NCBI RefSeq assembly: GCF_000473225.1
Contig: NZ_KI421509.1
Coordinates: forward strand, 4,242,336-4,306,335
From: Sedimentitalea nanhaiensis DSM 24252
Lineage (GTDB): Bacteria; Pseudomonadota; Alphaproteobacteria; Rhodobacterales; Rhodobacteraceae
Direction of reading: 5' to 3'
Length of the DNA stretch: 64,000 nucleotides
The notes beneath the pieces were generated by a model. The model did not search any database. It was not told the DNA's origin and saw nothing but the letters and a program-made list of their open reading frames with translations. Below are positions 26,294 through 37,992 of the stretch, in pieces; position 1 is the first letter of the stretch; every line of letters starts with the position of its first letter. The position numbers and the translations under genes were made by a program.

Positions 26294-27109
26294 GGTCGTG
26301 TCGCAAACTTTCGGAGTTCCGTTGCGTCTGGTTCCAGACCGGTCCAATTGGCGCGACTTCAGAAGCCTGTGGCAGGAGTGAAGAGCCGATCGGTTTCGAA
26401 GGCAGGCAGTACCCGAATCCGTAATCCTATACGCCGTGTACTTCTGCGTCCGCTTTGCAGTTTCTTATCGCGATCCCGAAGAGATCATGGCCGGGCGTGG
26501 CGTCGATTTGGATCGTGCAACGCTCGATCGTTGGGTCGAGAAATTCGCGGGCGCGATTGCCGAAGAGGCCCGCCGCCGGAAAGCCCCCACCGGCCGATCC
26601 TGGCGAACGGATGAGACCTATGTCAAAGGCAAGCGGACCTATTTGTTCCGGGCAATCGACAAACAGGGAAACACCCTTGATTTCATGCTGTCCGAGCGCA
26701 GCCATCGGTAAAAACGGCTGGCCAGACAAAGTTGTTATCGACAAGAGCGGATCGAAGACGGTGGGTCCGTTCGATATGAACGGCCTGCTCGTGATGTACG
26801 GTTGGCGTTGGTCGATCGCCGTCAGGCGCACGAAATATCTCAACCGCGGCACGGCAGGGTAACCCTGTTTGCCCGAGAGTGAACATCGTTGAACGGGATC
26901 GCCGGTTCATCGAGAAACTTACCGGGCCGATCCAGACCTTCAAATCGCTGAATTCAGCTTCGGCTACTCTTGCCGGGATCGAAGTCGCGCATATGATCCG
27001 GAAAGGTCAGTTTGACCAGTCTGGCTTCGCGCCGTTCGCAGCACTCGCTGGATAGGTGTGTCCGCTAGTCGAGCGACCTTCGCCGCAACGGAAACTTTGC
27101 GACACTACC
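26294..27109 (+). mobile_element. IS6-family insertion sequence, copy 2 (decayed, internally deleted)
   Basis: This copy has the same ends and orientation as copy 1 (offset 7492 bp) and high identity. It differs by a 6-bp deletion (TYVKGKR instead of TYVKVKGKR) and a roughly 35-bp deletion that removes most of DEAAATAFFAKA. Flanks are CCTCAATG and GTCCTGCA, so no target duplication remains. Copies 1 and 2 as direct repeats enclose the whole TetR-TRAP-hydrolase operon. Confidence 0.87.
26377..27055 (+). pseudogene. IS6-family transposase, broken (copy 2)
   Basis: The transposase frame is broken at the same two places as in copy 1 (after GFEGRQYPNP, and by the TAA after NRGTAG). It also has an extra frameshift caused by the deletion after LDFMLSERS near 26700. 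Recognisable DDE blocks remain, for example WRTDETYVKGKRTYLFRAI and VVIDKSGSKTVG. It cannot produce an active enzyme. Confidence 0.83.
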
Positions 27110-27190
27110 GTCCTGCAAGAGTTAAACTTGCGCCAGTACTCTCCAACCTGAACCTAACCGACGGCAGTCATTACGCAGCCTATTAGGCTC

Positions 27191-29980
<2,790 letters not shown>

Positions 29981-30916
29981 TCAGCGGGCCCCTCTTTCGT
30001 ATGAAATTCCCAATGCTGCTGGCAGCCGCGCCTTACGACCGAACACCATTAGAACAAGCATTACGGCGGCAAAGGGCAACATCTGGATGACATCGGTCGG
30101 GATGTTGGACCCCGCAACTTGCAAGGCCGTTGTCAGCGACAGCGCCGCACCAAAGATCAAAGCACCGATCAGAACCCATAGCGGACGTCCCCGCGCAAGC
30201 ATCGCCAGCACGATGCCGATAAACCCGGCCCCGCCGGTCATGAACGGAATGAACAGACCCGCGCCCACATTCGCCAGGTAGGCACCACCCAGTCCGGCCA
30301 TCGCGCCGGTGAACAAGACCGAAAAGACCCGCACGCCCTCTACATTGCCCCCAGCCACATCGAGCGCAGCCGGGCTTTCACCCGCTGCGCGAAGGGTCAT
30401 GCCCAGATTGGTCCGTCGATAAAGATAGGCCAGCACAACCACCGACAGCAGCGCGATATAGACGATCGGGTGGCGTGAAAAAATCGACGGTCCGATGACA
30501 GGAATGTCGCTGAGCAGGGGTAAATCCGCCCGCACGGGCGCGGGCAGCCGCGGATAGGTCCGCGAGAACTGGAAATGATGCAGCAACGCCGTCAACCCTT
30601 CGACACCCAACGTCAACCCAATGCCGATGACAATCTGGTTCAGACCTAGCCTGACACACAGCACCGCCATCAATACCGCGACCAGCATCCCGCCGACGAT
30701 GCCGCCCAGAAACCCGAGCCAGATCGAGTCAAACTGAAAGGCGACAAAGAATCCCAGATAGGCCCCCATCAGCATCATGCCTTCGATGCCGATGTTCAGC
30801 ACCCCGGCTTTTTCCGACATCTGCTCGCCCAGCCCGGCCAGCAGCATCGGAATTGCAGCGACGATGGCACCGGTCAGCAACGACGACAGAAAGGCTTCGG
30901 TCAACAACGCTTCCAA
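29981..30916 (-). CDS. ABC transporter permease, BmpA/nucleoside-type (NupQ/YufQ-like)
   Basis: This multi-spanning permease of 311 residues is read from the TTG at 30916, which has GAAGGAG about 7 bases upstream and directly follows the stop of the preceding permease gene. Family features are LAGLGEQMSEKAGVLNIGIEG-type residues, GLNQIVIGIGLTLG, GMTLRAAGESPAALDVAGGNV and GGAGFIGIVLAMLARGRPL. It forms a heteromeric channel with the product of 30918-32009. Substrate inferred from context to be a vitamin B6 compound. Confidence 0.92.
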   Translation of the reverse strand: MEALLTEAFLSSLLTGAIVAAIPMLLAGLGEQMSEKAGVLNIGIEGMMLMGAYLGFFVAFQFDSIWLGFLGGIVGGMLVAVLMAVLCVRLGLNQIVIGIGLTLGVEGLTALLHHFQFSRTYPRLPAPVRADLPLLSDIPVIGPSIFSRHPIVYIALLSVVVLAYLYRRTNLGMTLRAAGESPAALDVAGGNVEGVRVFSVLFTGAMAGLGGAYLANVGAGLFIPFMTGGAGFIGIVLAMLARGRPLWVLIGALIFGAALSLTTALQVAGSNIPTDVIQMLPFAAVMLVLMVFGRKARLPAALGISYERGAR

Positions 30917-30917
30917 C

Positions 30918-32009
30918 TTATTGCTCCTTCTGCCGCATGCGGTGATCGATGTATTCGCCAAGACCCAGGCAGATCAGCAAGCTGGCCACCAGAACCAGGG
31001 TAAAGTCCTGCGGCACGCCCAACCGGCGCGCGGCGCTCTCGCTGCCGATCAGCATCGCTGAGTAAAAGAACACCAGGATTATTGCGGCGATGCCGTGAAA
31101 CCGTGCGAGGAACACCAGCGGGATCACCATCAGACCATAGGCCGGGTTCCAGTCGGCGCGCACATTGCCCGCGACGCCGAGAATCTCGCTGGCACCGGCC
31201 AGCCCGGCAAACCCAGCCGACAAGGCAAAAACCGCCATCGTAAGCAAGGGCACCGAAAGACCCGCATGTGCCGCCGCGTGAGGATTGGCGCCCACCATCC
31301 GCAGTCGCAGACCAAAGGCCGTGCGCGTCATCATAAGATGCACCGCAATGACCGCGATCAACCCCCAGATCAACCCGCTGGAAATCGAGGTATCAAACAG
31401 GCGGGGCAGACGATCTGCCACCGGCAGCGTCCGTGTCTGTGGCACTGTTGTCGCCGGATCAAGGAAAACCAGCTTGACCAGAACACTGGCGAATAGAACC
31501 CCCAGAAATGACATCATCAAGGTCGTGATGATCTCGTTCACGCCATGATAGGCGCGCAGCAGCGCCGGCAGGATCGACCAGAGCGCTCCGACCAGCGCGG
31601 CCAGAACGAAACCAACCAACAAGACCAGCCAACCGGGCAGAACCCCGACCAATAATGGCGCCGTTGCCGCCGCAATCACCGCGCCTAGCAGGAATTGTCC
31701 ATCGGTTCCGAGGTTCCAGATCCCGGCGCGGAAGGCGATAATCAAGCTGGCGCAGAGGAACAGCAGCGGCGCCATGCGGGTGGCTGTCTGCTCCAGCCCC
31801 AACCCCGAGAACAGCCCGCGTTGCAAGATGTAAGAGTAATATTTCAGCGGATCTACCCCGACCAGCATCAGGATCACCGCCGACAACACAAACGCTGCCA
31901 AAATCGGACCCAGCGTCAGCATCGCCACCCGCAACGCTGGTCTGCGGCGCATGACAGCGACCTGAACGCTTGCGGTTTCTGATGTTTCGATATCGTCCGC
32001 CATGCTCAT
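30918..32009 (-). CDS. ABC transporter permease, BmpA/nucleoside-type (NupP/YufP-like)
   Basis: This 363-residue inner-membrane protein of the branched-chain/nucleoside permease family has about ten helices. Landmarks are FRAGIWNLGTDGQFLLGAVIA, LRAYHGVNEIITTLMMSFLG, LRLRMVGANPHAAAHAGLSV and FHGIAAIILVFFYSAMLIGS. Its start overlaps the ATPase stop by 4 bp. BmpA-family systems known so far carry nucleosides or related heterocycles; here the neighbours are all vitamin B6 enzymes. Confidence 0.93.
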   Translation of the reverse strand: MSMADDIETSETASVQVAVMRRRPALRVAMLTLGPILAAFVLSAVILMLVGVDPLKYYSYILQRGLFSGLGLEQTATRMAPLLFLCASLIIAFRAGIWNLGTDGQFLLGAVIAAATAPLLVGVLPGWLVLLVGFVLAALVGALWSILPALLRAYHGVNEIITTLMMSFLGVLFASVLVKLVFLDPATTVPQTRTLPVADRLPRLFDTSISSGLIWGLIAVIAVHLMMTRTAFGLRLRMVGANPHAAAHAGLSVPLLTMAVFALSAGFAGLAGASEILGVAGNVRADWNPAYGLMVIPLVFLARFHGIAAIILVFFYSAMLIGSESAARRLGVPQDFTLVLVASLLICLGLGEYIDHRMRQKEQ

Positions 32010-33619
32010 GCCGTTGCCTTTTGTTCCAGCTCTTCGCCTGCCATCAGTCGTCCAATGCGCAACCGCAGAGCCTCTCCGCCACCGTCATTGTCGAGTGTTC
32101 CACGGATGCGACCGCCTTCCATCACTATGATGCGATCGGCCAATGCCATCAGTTCATCCAGATCGGTCGAGATCAGGATCACGCCCTTGCCCGCAGCCGC
32201 AATCTCGCCGATGCGCTGGCGCGAGGCTTCGATGTTCTGCAGGTCCAACCCGTAGGTTGGCTTGTTGAAAACGACGACGCGGGCATTGCCCAGCAGTTCA
32301 CGTCCCAATAGGATCTTTTGGATGTTGCCGCCTGACAAACGGCCAATCGGGGTGGTTTCATTCGGCGTACGCACTTGGAAATGCTGGATCAGATCGCGGG
32401 CATGCTGCGCAATCTGTGCCGGGCGCTCGATGCCTCGAAGCCAGAATGGAGGCTCGCCAACGTCCTTGAGCACGGTGTTGTCGGAAATCGGGAAGGCCCC
32501 GATCGATCCTTCGCCAAGACGGTCGTCGGTCAGGTATCGTAACCCCATCCGGCGGCGCTCGGCGACGTTGGCCGAGGTCACGGTGTTATTTTGCAGTTGC
32601 ACCCGCCCTCGGGCGACCGGTCGTTGCCCCGCCAGTGCCTCGGCCAATTGTTTCTGTCCATTGCCGTCAATCCCGGCGATGCCGAGGATTTCACCGGCCC
32701 GGACTTGCAAAGAAATGGCGTGCAACCCCATCACATCCGCGCCCCCCTCGGTTTCCAGACCGACGACGTCGAGCAACACCTCGTCCGTGCAACTGGTTTG
32801 CCGACGCTCGGCATCGCCTCCGCCGCTGTCGCGACCGAACATCAATTGCACGATCTCGTCGATTGCCTGATCTTCGGACAGGGTGGCCAACCGTTCCGGC
32901 CCCAGCTGCCCGGCAAGCCGCCCTTGTTTCAGCACCGAAATCCGGTCTCCAAACCGATAGGCTTCGCTCAGCTTGTGGGTGATAAAGATGACTGCCAGCC
33001 CGCTTTGCACCAGCTTGCGCATCCGCGCGCCCAGTTCTTCGGCCCCCTGCGGGGTCAGCATGGATGTGGCTTCGTCCAGGATTACGACCCGGCTGTCGCG
33101 CAGCAGGGCGCGGGCGATTTCAATTTGCTGTTGCTGTCCCAACGACAACTCGCCCGTTATCGCATCCAAAGGCAGAGAAAGTGCGAAGTCGCGCTGCAAT
33201 GCGCCCATGCGCTGCTCAATTGTGGCACGGTTCGGCCGTTTGTACCAAGGTGCCCCCAGGATCAAGTTTTCAAACACGGTCAGGGTGGGAACCAGCATCG
33301 AGTGCTGAAACACCGTGCTGATCCCTGCGTCGAGGCTGGCAACAGGACTGGCCAGACGCGCCCGATTGCCTGCAAGGGCCAAAAACCCGTCATCCGGTTC
33401 CTGCAACCCCGCCAGCATCCCCACCAACGTAGATTTGCCAGCGCCGTTCTCGCCCAAGAGCACGTGCACTTCACCGGCATGGATCGTCAGCGACACATTA
33501 TCCACGGCAATCACGCCGGGAAAATGCTTGGTCACATTGTTCAGACCGATGACGCCTGCCCCCGGATCCGGGGGCAGGTCCATCTCTTGCGTGGCAAGGC
33601 CGCTCATCGGGTCGGTCAC
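32006..33619 (-). CDS. ABC transporter ATP-binding protein with two NBDs (NupO/YufO-like)
   Basis: This 537-residue tandem ATPase energises the importer. NBD1 has the Walker A LLGENGAGKST, signature LSLGQQQQIEIARALL and Walker B VVILDEAT. NBD2 has a degenerate Walker A (GIAGIDGNGQKQL) but a good signature LSGGNIQKILLGREL, with FNKPTYGLD in place of the usual Walker B/Glu (ARVVVFNKPT). This asymmetry is normal for the family that includes sugar and nucleoside importers. It overlaps the upstream binding-protein gene by 4 bp. Confidence 0.93.
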   Translation of the reverse strand: MTDPMSGLATQEMDLPPDPGAGVIGLNNVTKHFPGVIAVDNVSLTIHAGEVHVLLGENGAGKSTLVGMLAGLQEPDDGFLALAGNRARLASPVASLDAGISTVFQHSMLVPTLTVFENLILGAPWYKRPNRATIEQRMGALQRDFALSLPLDAITGELSLGQQQQIEIARALLRDSRVVILDEATSMLTPQGAEELGARMRKLVQSGLAVIFITHKLSEAYRFGDRISVLKQGRLAGQLGPERLATLSEDQAIDEIVQLMFGRDSGGGDAERRQTSCTDEVLLDVVGLETEGGADVMGLHAISLQVRAGEILGIAGIDGNGQKQLAEALAGQRPVARGRVQLQNNTVTSANVAERRRMGLRYLTDDRLGEGSIGAFPISDNTVLKDVGEPPFWLRGIERPAQIAQHARDLIQHFQVRTPNETTPIGRLSGGNIQKILLGRELLGNARVVVFNKPTYGLDLQNIEASRQRIGEIAAAGKGVILISTDLDELMALADRIIVMEGGRIRGTLDNDGGGEALRLRIGRLMAGEELEQKATA

Positions 33620-34632
33620 TCTGACACTGTCACGAGGTCTCGGACTGCCTGTGCATCAAAGATCGGCTCGATGCTCAAATCGCCTGCAACGATCTGGTCG
33701 CGCATCGCCATCACTTCGCCCCACGCGACTTCGTCGACCTGCGGGGTCTTGAGCAGCTTGACGCTGTCATCTGCGAGGCTGATCGCATAACTGCGGGTGC
33801 CGAACTTGTCCGCTTTCAGGTCCTCGATCATGGCGGTGTAGACCGGGGTCATGTCCCAAACCACCGAGGTCAGGAAATGGCCCTTGTCCAGCGATGACTT
33901 GTCGCCGATCACATCGATGAACAACACGTCCGAACCATCGGTCGCCTTGTTGGATTCGACCGCCTGAATCATGCCAAAGCTCGACCCGTTGCCTTGCCCA
34001 AAGATGATGTCGGCACCGGCTGCGATCACACTGGTGGTCACACGATTGCCGCCCGCTGCATCAGAATAGGCCGCCGGCCCGATTACCGAATAGAGGATCT
34101 TTACATCCGAATTTTCGGCCTGCACACCCTGTGCAAAGCCCGCGGATTGCGAGTTCCACGATGGCGGCTCGCCCGACACCACGATCCCAACGGTACCCGT
34201 GGTCGTCATCTTGGCGGCCAATCGACCAGCCAGCCAGGCACCCTCGTGACCGGACAATGTATAATCCGCAACCAGACCGGCCTTCAGCGCTTCCGGGCTG
34301 TCGACGATGGCAACGGGAACGCCGGTTTCGTCAGCGATTTCCGGACCAGCCGTGTTGTAACCGCTGGCGTGTGCCAGCATCAGGTCGGCGCCCTCGGCGG
34401 CCAGTTCACGCATAGGCGCGCGCACATCGCCATAGCCCAGCCCTTCGGCCACGATGATTTCGACCCCGGTCGCCTCAGCGGCCGCACGGGCCGCATCGAC
34501 GCCTTGCTGGTTCCAGCCAAAATCGCTGCCCTGTTCCGGAGTCAGCACGGCTATGGTATCGACATCGGCGGCCATCGACGCCGTGGCGCTGAAAACCGCG
34601 CCGAGTGCCGAAGTAAGTAAGAGGTTACGCAT
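33616..34632 (-). CDS. BmpA/Med-family substrate-binding protein of the ABC importer
   Basis: The ATG at 34632 (GGGAG upstream) gives 338 residues with a good signal peptide (MRNLLLTSALGAVFSATASMAADV). The longer frame to 34785 would overlap the divergent gene. The Bmp fold is indicated by TPEQGSDFGWNQQGVDAARAAAEAT, EGADLMLAHASGYN, HEGAWLAGRLAAKM, TVGIVVSGEPPSWN and ADIIFGQGNGSSFG. It heads the minus-strand operon that ends with pyridoxal 4-dehydrogenase, so importer and upper-pathway enzymes are probably cotranscribed (8 genes, 34632 to 27191). The best ligand guess is pyridoxine, pyridoxal or pyridoxamine. Confidence 0.92.
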   Translation of the reverse strand: MRNLLLTSALGAVFSATASMAADVDTIAVLTPEQGSDFGWNQQGVDAARAAAEATGVEIIVAEGLGYGDVRAPMRELAAEGADLMLAHASGYNTAGPEIADETGVPVAIVDSPEALKAGLVADYTLSGHEGAWLAGRLAAKMTTTGTVGIVVSGEPPSWNSQSAGFAQGVQAENSDVKILYSVIGPAAYSDAAGGNRVTTSVIAAGADIIFGQGNGSSFGMIQAVESNKATDGSDVLFIDVIGDKSSLDKGHFLTSVVWDMTPVYTAMIEDLKADKFGTRSYAISLADDSVKLLKTPQVDEVAWGEVMAMRDQIVAGDLSIEPIFDAQAVRDLVTVSE

Positions 34633-34683
34633 GATTGAAGTCTCCCTTGTTGGATTGATTGCCGCCGCCCGGAGCATCACCTG

Positions 34684-35139
34684 ATGCGCGGAAGACGTTT
34701 CTTTCTGGCCCTGTTGACAGGGCTGACTCCGTTCGGCGCGATTGCCGAGAGCGGGCCTTATGTGCCCTATTCGGGCATTATTCACGGCACAGTGGGTACG
34801 ACCCCCATCGCCGTCACGATCCGGAACGCCACCGGATCACCCATCACCTGCCAGGCCGCACTGGCGCATTGGTACTCCTCGGATCTGGGGCGGTTGCCAC
34901 CGGGAAGCACATTGCCTGTCGTCCTGCATCACGACCCGGAGAACGGTGAAATCAGCCTTCTCAACGATACCGCCGACCGAATGCCCGTCGAAGCCCTGTG
35001 GTGCGGCTTGCCCGATTCTCCGGAAATCGCGCGCACCCGCCTGACCCTGCCCATTCGCCGTGGCCCTGCCCCGGCTGCGCTGACGTTTGTCTGTGCAATC
35101 GAGGCGAGCGGAGCGATGGCCTGTGGTCAAGAGAGCTAA
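34684..35139 (+). CDS. small exported protein of unknown function
   Basis: This 151-residue frame has a convincing signal peptide (MRGRRFFLALLTGLTPFGAIAES) and a CGGAG site upstream. The mature part (about 128 residues) has no family I recognise. It is rich in Gly, Pro and Thr, contains three Cys (CQAALAHWY, LWCGLPD, FVCAIEA) plus one near the end (ACGQES), and suggests a beta-rich periplasmic domain, perhaps disulfide bonded. It is the only plus-strand gene inside the 18-kb minus-strand vitamin B6 region. It is divergent from the ABC binding-protein gene and convergent with a TRAP binding-protein gene (8 bp gap). Confidence 0.68.
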   Translation: MRGRRFFLALLTGLTPFGAIAESGPYVPYSGIIHGTVGTTPIAVTIRNATGSPITCQAALAHWYSSDLGRLPPGSTLPVVLHHDPENGEISLLNDTADRMPVEALWCGLPDSPEIARTRLTLPIRRGPAPAALTFVCAIEASGAMACGQES

Positions 35140-35147
35140 GCCGCGCA

Positions 35148-36167
35148 TCACTTTCCTCGGCGCGCCTGCAGGATAGCGGAAATGCGATCATGGACATCGA
35201 CCACATCCGCCTGATCCACGATCAGGGAGCTGCCCAGCTCGACGAAACCCTGCATCATCTCTGCCTGCTGATCGTCGGGCAACCTGTTGATCTTGCCACC
35301 GGCTTCGGTCCATGCCGCATTGGCACGCTCGACGTTCTGCACACCCCATGGAAAGACCGTCTGTTCGGCGGCCCGGCCTGCTGCGATGATCGCTTCCCGA
35401 ACCTCTTCGGTTTGTTCGGCGAACCAAAATTCGTTGACCAGCGTCACCGAGATCAGCTGTGAAAGATTCAGGTCAGTGACGTTTTCCGCCGCATCATAGA
35501 ACTTGAACGCGGTGAGGATCGGCATGCCAGCCAGCATTCCGTCGATCCCGCCTGATTGCAGCTGCGGCATGACTTCGGACAGCGCCAGCGGCGTGGGGTT
35601 TGCACCCAGCATCTTCATAGGTTCCATTTGCAGTGGCGAGGCAAAAGTCCGCACCTTGAGCCCCTGAAAGGCGTCCAGATCGGCGACCGGTTCTCGGCTG
35701 AGCAGAAGCGTGGGCGAGTTGTAAATCGCCCCGATCACCCGCAGCCCCTTGTTCAAAAACAAGGTTTCCAGATAGTCGCGAAATTCGGGGTCGTGGATGA
35801 CGGCGGCAACTTCGTCCGCGTCCATGAACAGGCCGGGCAGATCAAACGCCTGAAACCGGCCATCGACATTGGTCATGAAAGAGGTTGGCGTTGTGAATGC
35901 CTCGATGGTGCCCAGCAGCACGCCTTCGGACATGCGTGGGATCGCGCCCAACTGGCTGGCCGGATAGATCTCGACCGTCACCGCATCGCCGACCCGCGCG
36001 GCCATTTCCTTGGCGAATTCCTTCTGCCATTCGTGCTGTACGTCGTTGATCGTTGCACTGGCCAGTTTCATCGTGCTCTGCGCTGCCGCAGCTCCGCCCA
36101 GCATCATCGCCACAGCCGCAAGCGCACCGGCAAACCAACCGCGTCGCGTGATCGAGTTCAGTGTCAT
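35148..36167 (-). CDS. TRAP transporter solute-binding protein (DctP type)
   Basis: From ATG 36167 the protein has 339 residues. A much longer open frame in the same register reads through the DctM gene and is not a real fusion. The leader NSITRRGWFAGALAAVAMMLGGAAAA carries a twin-Arg (Tat-like) motif. DctP blocks are VEIYPASQLGAIPRMSEGVLLGTI, AFQGLKVRTFASPLQMEPMKMLGANP with the conserved Arg, and SEVMPQLQSGGIDGMLAG. It is last in the operon running from the cupin gene, after DctQ and DctM. Confidence 0.92.
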   Translation of the reverse strand: MTLNSITRRGWFAGALAAVAMMLGGAAAAQSTMKLASATINDVQHEWQKEFAKEMAARVGDAVTVEIYPASQLGAIPRMSEGVLLGTIEAFTTPTSFMTNVDGRFQAFDLPGLFMDADEVAAVIHDPEFRDYLETLFLNKGLRVIGAIYNSPTLLLSREPVADLDAFQGLKVRTFASPLQMEPMKMLGANPTPLALSEVMPQLQSGGIDGMLAGMPILTAFKFYDAAENVTDLNLSQLISVTLVNEFWFAEQTEEVREAIIAAGRAAEQTVFPWGVQNVERANAAWTEAGGKINRLPDDQQAEMMQGFVELGSSLIVDQADVVDVHDRISAILQARRGK

Positions 36168-36199
36168 CGTTCCGTACTCCCTGTCCTGTTGTTCTTTGT

Positions 36200-37474
36200 T
36201 CATTTCATTCCCTGCAGCATCCACAGAGACAGCGCCGGTATGGTGGTGATCAGCACCAGCGCCGATATCTGCACCGCCATGAACGGCAGCACCCCGCGAT
36301 AGATTTCGCCCGCGCGCACACCCAAGACGGATTGCGCAACAAAGATGTTGAGCCCGAATGGGGGTGTGAACATGCCGATGGCCAGGTTCACCGTCATGAC
36401 GACTCCGAAATGGATCGGATTGATACCCAGTGACACCGCAATTGGAACCAACAGCGGCGCAAGCACCAGAATGGCCGAGGTCGGGTCCAGAAAGCAGCCG
36501 ATTGCCAGCAGCAGCAGGTTCACCGTCAACAGAAAGCCAAGTGGCCCCAGCCCCGCGTCTGCGGTCGCCGCGATCAGCGCCTGTGGAATGCCCTCGACCG
36601 TCAGAACCCAGCTGATCACACCCGCAGCGGCAACCACGATCATGATCTTGGCGGTCAGCATGGCCGACCGCGTCGCGGCCCCAAGAAGGTCGGAGAACGT
36701 GATGCTGCGATAGACGATCAGCCCAAGGAACGCCGCATAGGCGCAGGCAAAGCCACCTGCCTCGGTCGGAGAAAAGAACCCGGCATAGATACCGGCCAGA
36801 ACCACTACCGGCATGGTCAGTGCCCAGACCGCCTGACGGAAAGCCAGCCATGCGACCTGGGCGCGGAAGGCCTGTTCGCGCGGCAGACGGGACAGCAGTG
36901 CCGAAATCGAGATATAGCCTGCCATCATCAGCGCCATAAGCATGCCGGGAATGATGCCCGCGATGAATAGCTTGGGAATGGATTGCTCGGCAGAGGCACC
37001 ATAGAGGATCATGGCGATGGACGGAGGGATCACGATGTCGATCGCCCCGCTTGAGGTGATCAGACCAGCGGCACGACGCTGACCATAGCCGTTTGCAATC
37101 AACTGCGGATACATGTTGCGCCCAACAGCCGCGACAGCCGCCGCACTGGACCCGCAGATCGTTCCGATCAGGGTAGAGCCGCCTAGGGCCGCAATGCCCA
37201 ACGATCCCGGCAGACGTCCGAACAGAGCCCTCACCAAACCGATCAACCGATCCGCGATACCACTGACCGCCATCAGCTCGCCCGCAAAGACAAAGAACGG
37301 CAGCGCCAGTAACGCATAGGCGTCCAGCCCGCCGAAAATGGTTTGCTGCAACGCGATCAAGGGTGGCCCCGGGAACAGCAGCAGCACCAAAGCCGCGCCG
37401 CTCAGCAACGCCACGAAAATCGGCGCACCCAAAGCCGTCAGGAACGCAATGCTGAGACCCAGAACCCAACTCAT
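36200..37474 (-). CDS. TRAP transporter large permease (DctM type)
   Basis: This 424-residue protein has about 12 helices and the DctM signatures STLIGTICGSSAAAVAAVG, SGAIDIVIPPSIAMILYGASAEQSIPKLFIAGIIPG, FSPTEAGGFACAYAAFLG and NLAIGMFTPPFGLNIFV. It is encoded between DctQ (4-bp overlap) and DctP, directly after the vitamin B6 pathway dehydrogenase at 37989-38903. The substrate is likely a pathway compound, possibly an anionic intermediate such as 4-pyridoxate (inference). Confidence 0.93.
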   Translation of the reverse strand: MSWVLGLSIAFLTALGAPIFVALLSGAALVLLLFPGPPLIALQQTIFGGLDAYALLALPFFVFAGELMAVSGIADRLIGLVRALFGRLPGSLGIAALGGSTLIGTICGSSAAAVAAVGRNMYPQLIANGYGQRRAAGLITSSGAIDIVIPPSIAMILYGASAEQSIPKLFIAGIIPGMLMALMMAGYISISALLSRLPREQAFRAQVAWLAFRQAVWALTMPVVVLAGIYAGFFSPTEAGGFACAYAAFLGLIVYRSITFSDLLGAATRSAMLTAKIMIVVAAAGVISWVLTVEGIPQALIAATADAGLGPLGFLLTVNLLLLAIGCFLDPTSAILVLAPLLVPIAVSLGINPIHFGVVMTVNLAIGMFTPPFGLNIFVAQSVLGVRAGEIYRGVLPFMAVQISALVLITTIPALSLWMLQGMK

Positions 37475-37992
37475 GTGCGCGTCTCTCGCTTGCCGGTCAA
37501 TTTGGATAGATCCGAGGCCAGCAGTACGGCCGTCACCGCCGCAATCCCCGCAAACCCGACAAAGATCGCCGCATGGGGAAGGGTCATCGGGATGCCCAGA
37601 CCCATGCTGGTCTGTCCGATCATCGCGATACGTTCGATAAATGAGGCGCTATGCCACGCGACGAACCCGGCAACAATCAGCGTCACGAGGTCAATGACCA
37701 GCTGTAATGCAGTGGCGGCGGTTCCGCTCAGACCCGAAGGCAACAGGTCGATAGACAGATGATCGCGATCCCGCGCAGCCAGAATGGCGCCCAGCATCAC
37801 GATCCAGATCATGCCATAGACCAGCAGTTCATCCGCCCCGACCAAGGATATCGTCCCGCTATAACGGCCCACCGCGTTGAGCACGTTGATGACCACCATC
37901 GCAATCAGCCCGACACCAAGGCACAGCCGGATGACCCGGACCACCACCGCTTCAATGCGAACCAAGGTTGCGATGAGAGTCCCAGTGGTCAT
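37471..37992 (-). CDS. TRAP transporter small permease (DctQ type)
   Basis: This 173-residue protein has four helices. The DctQ pattern is present in VINVLNAVGRYSGTISLVGADELLVYGMIWIVMLG, LAARDRDHLSIDLL (the usual 'H...D' strip) and the last helix FVGFAGIAAVTAVLLASDL. It overlaps both neighbours by 4 bp (ATGA), so FHMPC dehydrogenase, DctQ and DctM are translationally coupled. Confidence 0.92.
   Translation of the reverse strand: MTTGTLIATLVRIEAVVVRVIRLCLGVGLIAMVVINVLNAVGRYSGTISLVGADELLVYGMIWIVMLGAILAARDRDHLSIDLLPSGLSGTAATALQLVIDLVTLIVAGFVAWHSASFIERIAMIGQTSMGLGIPMTLPHAAIFVGFAGIAAVTAVLLASDLSKLTGKRETRT

Noticed and set aside
35148-37469. 773-codon frame that appears to fuse a long N-terminal region to DctP
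   Set aside because: The extra N-terminal part is an out-of-frame reading of the DctM gene; the signal peptide and ribosome site place the real start at 36167.
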